Source: Terriglobia bacterium
GTDB lineage: Bacteria; Acidobacteriota; Terriglobia; UBA7540
Direction: 5' to 3'
Assembly (NCBI GenBank): GCA_030040455.1
Contig: JASHTR010000167.1
Span: 1 to 5,615, forward strand
Length of the DNA: 5,615 nucleotides
In this document: positions 1 through 4,218 of the stretch, piece by piece
Layout of the letters: every line of letters begins with the position of its first letter
How positions within the stretch are numbered: position 1 is the stretch's first letter
The notes under the pieces: generated by a model
Told to the model about the DNA's origin: nothing
Databases searched by the model: none
The model's input: only the letters and a program-made list of their open reading frames with translations
Made by a program: the position numbers and the translations under genes

Positions 1-14
1 GAATAGGATTGCAT
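1..14 (-). CDS. Probable first codons of a gene leaving the left edge
   Basis: An ATG at 14-12 on the minus strand is preceded by AAAGGAG (29-23) with an 8-base spacer, which is close to ideal for a bacterial start. Only four full codons are visible, reading Met-Gln-Ser-Tyr and then a partial Ser codon, so no product can be named. The preceding small reading frame stops 28 bases upstream, which would fit an operon. The ribosome binding site lies in a hairpin loop, described separately. The call rests only on ribosome-site quality and spacing. Confidence 0.4.
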
Positions 15-40
15 CTCTGCCGCTCCTTTGTCGGCAGAGA
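14..40 (-). promoter_or_regulatory. Perfect 9-bp hairpin with the ribosome binding site in its loop
   Basis: TCTCTGCCG (40-32 on the minus strand) pairs perfectly with CGGCAGAGA (22-14). The 9-base loop, ACAAAGGAG, contains the Shine-Dalgarno sequence. The last stem base is the A of the putative ATG start. Neither flank has a T-tract, so an intrinsic terminator is unlikely. A translational-control hairpin, either a thermosensor-like structure or a protein-binding site, is an inference from this geometry. The pairing itself is directly visible. Confidence 0.5.
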
Positions 41-41
41 C

Positions 42-50
42 ATTATCGCA
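42..50 (-). promoter_or_regulatory. Possible extended -10 promoter element
   Basis: The minus strand reads TGCGATAAT here, which is TGN followed by GATAAT, one mismatch from the TATAAT consensus with an extended -10 TG. No convincing -35 box lies 16-18 bases upstream; TTTAAG is the nearest. A start about 6-7 bases downstream would fall within the 5' arm of the hairpin at 14-40 and leave a shorter 5-bp stem. The element overlaps the stop codon of the small reading frame at 43-195. It is weak evidence on its own. Confidence 0.25.
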
Positions 51-195
51 CACAATGTATACACTTAAATTGAAAATGCTCTAGGCCCATCGGGATGCGC
101 GTCGCGCCGGCGGCGAGAAATAACACTCCGGCGAGCCAAGCTGTTGGGATCGCCCAGCGGGCCATGGCGTGGAGAGAATACCCTCTGCTCCTCAT
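43..195 (-). CDS. Possible 50-residue small hydrophobic protein
   Basis: This is an uninterrupted frame of 50 codons from an ATG (195-193) to TAA (45-43). A purine-rich GGGGAAG lies about 7 bases before the ATG, a moderate ribosome site. The protein has a short basic N-terminus (Arg2, Arg4, Arg13), then an uncharged hydrophobic stretch at about residues 14-32 (Trp14, Trp20, Leu21, Val24, Leu25, Phe26, Leu27) that could form one membrane segment or a signal anchor. It ends in a short tail with a Cys45-x-x-Cys48 pair. A second ATG at residue 11 has no good ribosome site. The frame lies between tRNA-Ala and the putative gene starting at 14, on the same strand. I recognise no family. Chance is a real alternative for so short a frame in GC-rich DNA. 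Confidence 0.33.
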   Translation of the reverse strand: MRSRGYSLHAMARWAIPTAWLAGVLFLAAGATRIPMGLEHFQFKCIHCVR

Positions 196-242
196 GGTTT
201 TCTTCCCCAGCCAGCCTGAATTCTCATGCCATTGGCTGCGGC

Positions 243-254
243 CATCGGCCGATG
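243..254. repeat. Perfect 12-base palindrome CATCGGCCGATG
   Basis: The 12 bases are self-complementary, and the symmetry stops at the flanking bases. The palindrome lies between the end of tRNA-Ala and the small reading frame at 43-195. It could be a protein-binding dyad or a chance palindrome in GC-rich DNA. As RNA it would make only a tight small hairpin, without a T-tract. Confidence 0.3.
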
Positions 255-269
255 AACCCGAATTGGTGA

Positions 270-290
270 ATTAGAGTGCACTGTTCTAAT
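270..290. other. Small AT-rich inverted repeat after tRNA-Ala
   Basis: ATTAGA (270-275) and TCTAAT (285-290) are perfect inverted repeats around a 9-base centre, with one extra G-T pair inside. It sits about 30 bases beyond the tRNA-Ala CCA end on the minus strand. It could serve as a weak terminator or processing hairpin for the tRNA transcript, but no T-run follows it. Confidence 0.2.
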
Positions 291-312
291 CCGGTTAAGG
301 AGTGGGTGGTTG

Positions 313-318
313 ATTATA
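313..318 (-). promoter_or_regulatory. Perfect TATAAT next to the tRNA-Ala 3' end
   Basis: The minus strand carries a consensus -10 hexamer just 1 base beyond the encoded CCA of tRNA-Ala. The best -35 candidate, TTCGAA at 342-337 with an 18-base spacer, matches the consensus poorly and is the conserved T-loop sequence of the tRNA. If real, it would drive the small reading frame at 43-195. Because ATTATAAT is palindromic, TATAAT also occurs on the plus strand, where no gene follows. Confidence 0.25.
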
Positions 319-319
319 A

Positions 320-395
320 TGGTGGACCTGGGGAGGTTCGAACTCCCGACCCCCTGGTTGCAAACCAGGTGCTCTCCCAACTGAGCTACAGGCCC
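320..395 (-). tRNA. tRNA-Ala (anticodon UGC), CCA encoded
   Basis: The minus strand folds into a complete cloverleaf. The acceptor is GGGCCTG (395-389) with CAGGTCC (330-324), including one G-T pair. The D arm is GCTC/GAGC, the anticodon stem CCTGG/CCAGG, and the T arm GGGAG/CTCCC closing TTCGAAC. The anticodon loop TTTGCAA places TGC at 362-360, which reads alanine codons. The discriminator is A (323), followed by a genomically encoded CCA (322-320). The total is 76 bases, the standard length. No strong promoter is visible immediately upstream. Confidence 0.97.
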
Positions 396-576
396 AATTC
401 CAATTTGGCTCGGCGGCGGAAGCGCCTTGTTTCCCCGACGCTAGGAAATTCTGATTTCACGTCTATGTGGCTGAGTATAGCGCAAAAGGTGTCGTATTTG
501 GCTGGAAGACCAATATTGGGAGGAGAATCCGGAGGCAAGAGGAAAAGCACGCCCGGGGAGGAGAGGCTTTCCTCAT
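396..576 (-). other. Intergenic gap between the dehydrogenase gene and tRNA-Ala
   Basis: I see no gene here. A TATACT on the minus strand (479-474) resembles a -10 box for tRNA-Ala, but there is no matching -35 and the implied leader is about 70 bases. A 4-bp GAGG/CCTC hairpin just after the dehydrogenase stop is too weak to call a terminator. How the upstream operon ends is therefore unresolved. Confidence 0.4.
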
Positions 577-1608
577 TTAAGGCCTCAAGACGACTTTGGT
601 GTAGCGGGTGTCCGGCTGGACAAGCTCTTCAAAGAACTTTTGGCCTTCACGAAGTGGGGCCTCGGTAATCCAATCATTACAATCGATCCTGCCGCGAGCT
701 ATCCAGTCGATTGAGCGCTGGAACTCGTCGCGGCCGTAGCCATATATCCCAGCCACACGGATCTCGCGTCGGATTAATTCGACGCAATCAAAGGTTGTTT
801 CCGGCTCTCCCATGCCGGCGAGGCCAACAAGCCCTCCCGTAGCAACCAGCCTGGTGGCAAACTGGCGGCTCGCGGTGAACCCGGCCGCATCCAGGACAGT
901 GGTGCATCCGTCCTCACCGAAGAACGACTCCAGTTCTGCGAGGGCCGTCGGCTGCAGAGGGTTCACCACCACGTTAGCGCCCAGTGCGCGCGCCAATCCG
1001 GCGCGGTGTGGGTTTATTTCCACCACCGCAATTTTGGGAAAGACTCTGCCGTCTGCTGATTCCATCTGCTTTGCCACTTGTAGCATCAGCAAGCCAATGG
1101 CGCCTGCGCCCAGAATAGCGACGGGTCCAGGATCAGTTTTGGCGTATTCAACAAAATGGAGAGCGTTGGCAAGAGGTTCAACTAGCGCTCCCGCTGTGGA
1201 GTCCGCCGCTTCAGGAAGCGGGAAAAGAATTTCTGCCGGAGCTTTAAGATATTCCGCAAGACCGCCTGACGTGTGCAAGCCCATGATCTGTCTGCGGCGG
1301 CAGAGCCGGTCACGCCCGTCGGCGCAATAGCGGCACTGGCCGCAACCCGTCAGAGGATAAACCGCCACCCTGTCGCCGCGGCGCAAATGAGAGCGCCCGG
1401 CGCCGACGTCTTCCACAACGCCCGCCATCTCGTGTCCCAAAATGAGGGGCGGCACGCGTCCCCGACTGTTTCCTAGCCAGCCATGAACGTCCGAGCCGCA
1501 GATGCCAACCGCGCTCACCCGGATGAGAGCTTCGCCGGGCTGGAGCTGTGGGTCAGGCCAGTCTTGCCATTCCAGCTTTTTCGGTGCAGTAAAGACAAGT
1601 GCTTTCAT
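577..1608 (-). CDS. Zinc-dependent medium-chain alcohol/polyol dehydrogenase
   Basis: This 343-residue cytoplasmic protein belongs to the zinc-binding medium-chain dehydrogenase/reductase family (sorbitol, threonine, butanediol and galactitol-phosphate dehydrogenases) and has the usual length. Catalytic-zinc residues are Cys37 (in GICGSD), His59 and Glu60 (GHEMAG), with Glu144 in VEPLANALH. Cys89, Cys92, Cys95 and Cys103 form the structural-zinc lobe. The Rossmann fold has GAGAIG at 167-172, and Glu197 at the end of the second strand suggests NAD rather than NADP. The loop between the first Rossmann helix and the second strand (about 181-192) looks several residues longer than usual. The ATG at 1608 has GAGG four bases upstream, slightly close. 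It is the last gene of the folD-coaE unit, 29 bases after coaE. The substrate cannot be told from sequence, and its pathway link to folD and coaE is unclear. Confidence 0.93.
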   Translation of the reverse strand: MKALVFTAPKKLEWQDWPDPQLQPGEALIRVSAVGICGSDVHGWLGNSRGRVPPLILGHEMAGVVEDVGAGRSHLRRGDRVAVYPLTGCGQCRYCADGRDRLCRRRQIMGLHTSGGLAEYLKAPAEILFPLPEAADSTAGALVEPLANALHFVEYAKTDPGPVAILGAGAIGLLMLQVAKQMESADGRVFPKIAVVEINPHRAGLARALGANVVVNPLQPTALAELESFFGEDGCTTVLDAAGFTASRQFATRLVATGGLVGLAGMGEPETTFDCVELIRREIRVAGIYGYGRDEFQRSIDWIARGRIDCNDWITEAPLREGQKFFEELVQPDTRYTKVVLRP

Positions 1609-1637
1609 CGTTCCTCTTCAGTTTGCCTGCAATAAGC

Positions 1638-2276
1638 TCATCCGGATCCATGTTGTCCAGAAATCAGTAATTGATGTAATTGCGGATAAAGGACTTCTAC
1701 CTGCGCCTGGGTCGATGCGAGGCTTCCCGAGCAGTCGATGACGAAGTCGGCGCGGCGCCGTTTCTCCTCCGCGGGTATCTGCGCCGCGATGCGACGCGCA
1801 GCCTCTTCGCGGGAAATGCCGGTTTTGGCGATCAGCCGCTCCTCCTGTTGCTCCCGCGCGCACCATGCGACCAGGACCTTTGCAAAGTGGTCTTCGACGC
1901 CCGCCTCATAAATCAGCGCCGCGTCCACGATCACCACCGCCCCCGGACTCTCCTGGCAATACTGCTCTACGAGCTCTTCCTGTCTTTTGATAATTCGAGG
2001 GTGGAGGATGATGTTGAGCTCCAGCCGCTTTTGTGGATCGGAGAACACGGCCATGCCGAGAAGCTTGCGATCAATCTCTCCGGAAGCAGTTAGAATGCCT
2101 GTTCCAAAGCGTTTGATAATTTCATCAAAAGCGGTGCCGGGTTGGCGCAGCATCTCATGCCCGATCTCGTCCGCGTCGATGGTCCTTGCGCCCAAGGCAC
2201 GAAAAAAAGACGCTACAGTGCTTTTGCCGCACGCGATGCCGCCGGTAAGGCCGAAACATGAGGATCGGAAGGACAA
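1638..2276 (-). CDS. coaE: Dephospho-CoA kinase
   Basis: CoaE phosphorylates the ribose 3'-hydroxyl of dephospho-CoA with ATP, the last step of coenzyme A synthesis, in the cytoplasm. The protein has 212 residues, near the family's usual length of about 200. The P-loop GGIACGKS is at 12-19, Asp34 and Asp36 lie in IDADEIGHEM, and LHP is at 91-93. The CoA-domain segment AALIYEAG (119-126) and the C-terminal Q-I-P-x-E-E-K-R-x-R-A-D-F-V-I-D signature (166-181) are intact. The signature ends D-C-S-G, where many homologues have D-N-S-G. The start is probably TTG at 2276-2274, eight residues before the GLTGG strand. No ATG or GTG is in frame nearby and no Shine-Dalgarno is visible. The gap to the folD stop is only 8 bases, so translation is probably coupled to folD. 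Confidence 0.95.
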   Translation of the reverse strand: MSFRSSCFGLTGGIACGKSTVASFFRALGARTIDADEIGHEMLRQPGTAFDEIIKRFGTGILTASGEIDRKLLGMAVFSDPQKRLELNIILHPRIIKRQEELVEQYCQESPGAVVIVDAALIYEAGVEDHFAKVLVAWCAREQQEERLIAKTGISREEAARRIAAQIPAEEKRRRADFVIDCSGSLASTQAQVEVLYPQLHQLLISGQHGSG

Positions 2277-2284
2277 TATTTTTC

Positions 2285-3238
2285 TCAGGGATGCAAAGCA
2301 GTTCCTCGTCGCTCACGCGCCGCGCGCACCGTATTCACCATCAACATGGCGATCGTCAGTGGGCCTACGCCCCCCGGAACCGGAGTGTAGGCGCCCGCCT
2401 GCTCCCGCACGTCTTCCGGTTGCACGTCGCCTACCAGCACCGATCCCTTCGCGCGAAGTTGCGCGAGAGCAGAGTCGACGTCGTGGAAAACCGCTCTCAC
2501 TTCTTCAGGCTGGGTCAGGCGGTTAATACCAACGTCAATCACCACCGCTCCAGGTTTGATGAAATCCCCCGTCACCAGCGCCGGCTTGCCAATGGCCGCT
2601 ACCAGGATATCCGCCTCTCGGGCCACCGAGGGCAAATCCCGCGTGCGGGAATGGCAAATCGTGATGGTGGCGTTGCGATGCAGCAGGAGTAGAGCTAAGG
2701 GCTTGCCGACGGTGTCGCTCCGGCCGATCACCACGGCGCGGCAGCCTGCAATGGGCACCTGGCTGCGTTCGAGGATCTGGATGATGCCTGCCGGTGTGCA
2801 GGGAACCATTCCGGGTCTGCCGCTCACCATGTTTCCGACGTTGACGGGATGAAATCCGTCGACGTCCTTGAGAGGGTCGACGGCCAGCAGAACCTTTTTG
2901 ACGTCAATTTGAGGCGGCAACGGAAGCTGCACCAGGATGCCGTCGATCGTATCCCGCGCGTTGAGTTGCCGGATGACGTCCAACAGTTCCGCGCTGGACG
3001 TTGAGGCAGCAAGCTCGATTTTTTCACTGTAAAGCCCCAGGGCCTCGCAGGCCTTCACCTTGTTGCGAACGTATATTTCGGAGGCAGGATTCCTGCCTAC
3101 CAGAACGGCCGCAAGCCCTGGCGTCACGCCGCAGGACTTCAAGCGTAAAATTTCCTGCTTCAATTCGTCTTTTATCGTAGCGGCGATTTGAGCGCCGTCA
3201 AGTGTTTTCGCCGTCAAGCGATTTTTCTCCGGCCGCAC
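2285..3238 (-). CDS. folD: Bifunctional methylenetetrahydrofolate dehydrogenase/cyclohydrolase
   Basis: FolD interconverts 5,10-methylene- and 10-formyl-tetrahydrofolate, feeding purine and formyl-methionine synthesis in the cytoplasm. Numbered from the chosen start, the 317-residue protein shows the catalytic YVRNKVKA segment with Lys60, VQLPLP (103-108), DVDGFHP (125-131), the nucleotide-site motif GRSDTVGKP (172-180) and the C-terminal PVPGGVGPLT (286-295). I chose GTG at 3238-3236 because a perfect TAAGGAGGT (3254-3246) lies 7 bases upstream. The frame stays open to an ATG at 3355, but the extra 39 residues match nothing in FolD and come from repeat DNA. A TTG at 3217, giving M-T-A-K-T-L-D-G, is a second possible start with GGAG upstream. 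folD heads the folD-coaE-dehydrogenase unit. I saw no folate riboswitch in the leader. Confidence 0.95.
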   Translation of the reverse strand: MRPEKNRLTAKTLDGAQIAATIKDELKQEILRLKSCGVTPGLAAVLVGRNPASEIYVRNKVKACEALGLYSEKIELAASTSSAELLDVIRQLNARDTIDGILVQLPLPPQIDVKKVLLAVDPLKDVDGFHPVNVGNMVSGRPGMVPCTPAGIIQILERSQVPIAGCRAVVIGRSDTVGKPLALLLLHRNATITICHSRTRDLPSVAREADILVAAIGKPALVTGDFIKPGAVVIDVGINRLTQPEEVRAVFHDVDSALAQLRAKGSVLVGDVQPEDVREQAGAYTPVPGGVGPLTIAMLMVNTVRAARERRGTALHP

Positions 3239-3245
3239 CCTCGCG

Positions 3246-3254
3246 ACCTCCTTA
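3246..3254 (-). promoter_or_regulatory. Perfect Shine-Dalgarno sequence that sets the folD start
   Basis: TAAGGAGGT on the minus strand is fully complementary to the usual 3' end of 16S rRNA. It stands 7 bases before the GTG at 3238. It is the strongest ribosome site in the window and argues against the longer frame starting at 3355. Confidence 0.85.
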
Positions 3255-3279
3255 CAGGTTGGTGAAAGACGTCTGAAAG

Positions 3280-3384
3280 CATGTCGTTCTGAGGAACTGG
3301 AGGCGGTCTTGAGCGAAGGAGGAATCTCTGTATTGGCTTGGCTGCGTAAATACAAGGCCGCTTTGCTTCGTTCAGCACGACCTG
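3280..3384. repeat. Imperfect inverted-repeat element between tRNA-Lys and folD
   Basis: Three nested arms pair in order: GTCGTTCTGA (3283-3292) with TCAGCACGAC (3372-3381), one mismatch; GAGCGAAG (3311-3318) with CTTCGTTC (3366-3373), one G-T; and TGTATT (3329-3334) with AATACA (3349-3354), perfect. The outer and middle arms overlap by two bases on the right side, so not every pair can form at once. The composition (GTCGTTCTGAG, then GAGCGAAG, then GAATCTCTGTATT) resembles dispersed intergenic repeats with a core like GTCATTCTGAGCGAAG that I recall from acidobacterial and other genomes. Only one copy is in this window, so repeat status is inferred. In RNA it could fold between tRNA-Lys and folD. 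Confidence 0.55.
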
Positions 3385-3412
3385 CCCGTAGAATTTTTCA
3401 GCAACTTTAACC

Positions 3413-3484
3413 TGAGCCGGCTGGGATTCGAACCCAGAACCCCTGCCTTAAAAGGGCAGTGCTCTACCATTGAGCTACCGGCCC
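3413..3484 (-). tRNA. tRNA-Lys (anticodon UUU), CCA not encoded
   Basis: The minus strand gives a full 72-base cloverleaf. The acceptor is GGGCCGG (3484-3478) with CCGGCTC (3420-3414), including one G-T pair. The D arm is GCTC/GAGC, the anticodon stem CTGCC/GGCAG, and the T arm CTGGG/CCCAG around TTCGAAT. The anticodon loop CTTTTAA places TTT at 3452-3450, reading lysine codons. The discriminator is A (3413), but the next bases are GGT, so CCA must be added after transcription, unlike the tRNA-Ala in this window. folD follows on the same strand 174 bases later with no clear terminator between. Confidence 0.97.
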
Positions 3485-3531
3485 ACACACACTGACTTTT
3501 AAAGGCTACAACAGCGCCCTGACGTTCGTAA

Positions 3532-3559
3532 ACTATAAACTACAAGAGCGGGGGCACAA
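3532..3559 (-). promoter_or_regulatory. Candidate sigma-70-type promoter for tRNA-Lys
   Basis: On the minus strand, TTGTGC (3559-3554) and TATAGT (3537-3532) are separated by 16 bases. The -10 box matches five of six consensus positions and the -35 three of six. Transcription would begin around 3525, leaving a leader of about 40 bases before the tRNA, consistent with 5' processing by RNase P. It may also serve folD if there is read-through. Confidence 0.35.
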
Positions 3560-3577
3560 GCCACGGCTGCCCAATTA

Positions 3578-3655
3578 GCGGCATGAAGGCGGCTTTGCCG
3601 CAGGTCACGTCCGCGAAGCCGAAACTTAATTTGGACAGGCATGGGTCCATGCCGC
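3578..3655. other. Hairpin cluster after the peptidoglycan-binding gene
   Basis: GGCATG/CATGCC (3638-3643 with 3648-3653) forms a short stem starting four bases past the stop codon. GCGGC/GCCGC (3589-3593 with 3597-3601) forms a second stem with a 3-base loop. GCGGCATG (3578-3585) is also a perfect complement of CATGCCGC (3648-3655), so the arms can pair in competing ways. No T-run follows on the minus strand. This may end the htrA unit, but it is not a classic intrinsic terminator. The rest of the 3485-3657 gap shows no gene. Confidence 0.35.
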
Positions 3656-3657
3656 TC

Positions 3658-4191
3658 CTACTGCATCAGATCGGCATTTTTATTCGTTCTGGGGGGGATA
3701 GGGCTTGCTTGCGCCAGCGGGTCGGCATCTCGGGGAAGCGGATGCGGCCCGAGGCCCATCTTCATTAATGATTTTGCGTCAGGAAGGCCGGTTGGAGAAA
3801 AGCCATTCGACTGCTGGTATCGCTTCATCGCGTCCCGCGTTTCCGCGTCCCAACGACCGCTCGGTTGTCCTTGAAGGTCGCCAGCTTGGATCAAGGCTTG
3901 CTGGATTTGAGTGGCACGCTCGGGTGGAATTTCCAGGCGGCTGGCTCGGCTGCGGGTTGAATGAGAACGGTAACGGGAGTTTGCCAGCCGCGTGTGACCC
4001 CTTCGATATCTGCGGAGATGGGCACCGTGGAGATAACGATGTCGGACGGCGGATGACCGCTTGGTGTGGCTCGTCTTCCGCGTGGAGTTTGTGCGGCCTT
4101 GTACGCTGGCAGAAGCGCACCACGGATTCAGGCAAAGAATCAAAGCGCCCAACACCACGTTTCTGTAAATACCCTTCTGCCACAAAGTCAA
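3658..4191 (-). CDS. Secreted protein with a peptidoglycan-binding domain
   Basis: This 177-residue protein begins with an apparent Sec signal peptide: Lys6 and Arg10, hydrophobic 12-21, and an Ala-Ser-Ala cleavage site near residue 28. Residues 31-85 form a strongly basic, probably disordered linker with 17 Arg/Lys, 6 His and no acidic residue. Residues about 90-150 resemble a PG_binding_1 domain: an I-Q-Q-A-L-I-Q-A-G helix, G-x-W-D-A-E-T-R-D-A, then Y-Q-Q-S-N-G-F-S-P-T-G-L-P-D. The tail is proline-rich. No catalytic domain is present, so a cell-wall-anchoring or scaffold role is inferred. The start is TTG at 4191-4189: a stop codon lies two codons upstream in frame, and GGAGAG sits 8 bases before it. 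It follows the htrA stop by 27 bases, so the two are probably co-transcribed. Confidence 0.8.
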   Translation of the reverse strand: MTLWQKGIYRNVVLGALILCLNPWCASASVQGRTNSTRKTSHTKRSSAVRHRYLHGAHLRRYRRGHTRLANSRYRSHSTRSRASRLEIPPERATQIQQALIQAGDLQGQPSGRWDAETRDAMKRYQQSNGFSPTGLPDAKSLMKMGLGPHPLPRDADPLAQASPIPPRTNKNADLMQ

Positions 4192-4218
4192 AATTCAATC
4201 TCTCCCATGCTGGGTTTT

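Noticed and set aside
192..380. 62-residue minus-strand frame starting inside tRNA-Ala
   Set aside because: Its first third is translated tRNA sequence, a common spurious call.
559..575. Intrinsic terminator after the dehydrogenase gene
   Set aside because: Only a 4-bp stem can form and no T-run follows on the minus strand.
276..668. 130-residue plus-strand frame across tRNA-Ala
   Set aside because: It runs through the tRNA and the end of the dehydrogenase gene on the opposite strand, and shows no domain or convincing ribosome site.
812..1330. 172-residue plus-strand frame opposite the dehydrogenase
   Set aside because: It is the shadow of a well-conserved gene, low in complexity and without a recognisable fold.
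3239..3412. Folate riboswitch upstream of folD
   Set aside because: I could not see the conserved junction sequences of tetrahydrofolate riboswitches. The structure present is explained by the inverted-repeat element.
3413..3484. tRNA-Lys as an integration site with attachment repeats
   Set aside because: I found no direct repeat of the tRNA 3' end and no integrase gene in the window.
3779..4198. 139-residue minus-strand frame overlapping the peptidoglycan-binding gene
   Set aside because: It is an alternate frame of the same DNA. The 177-residue frame has a signal peptide and a recognisable domain, and this one has neither.
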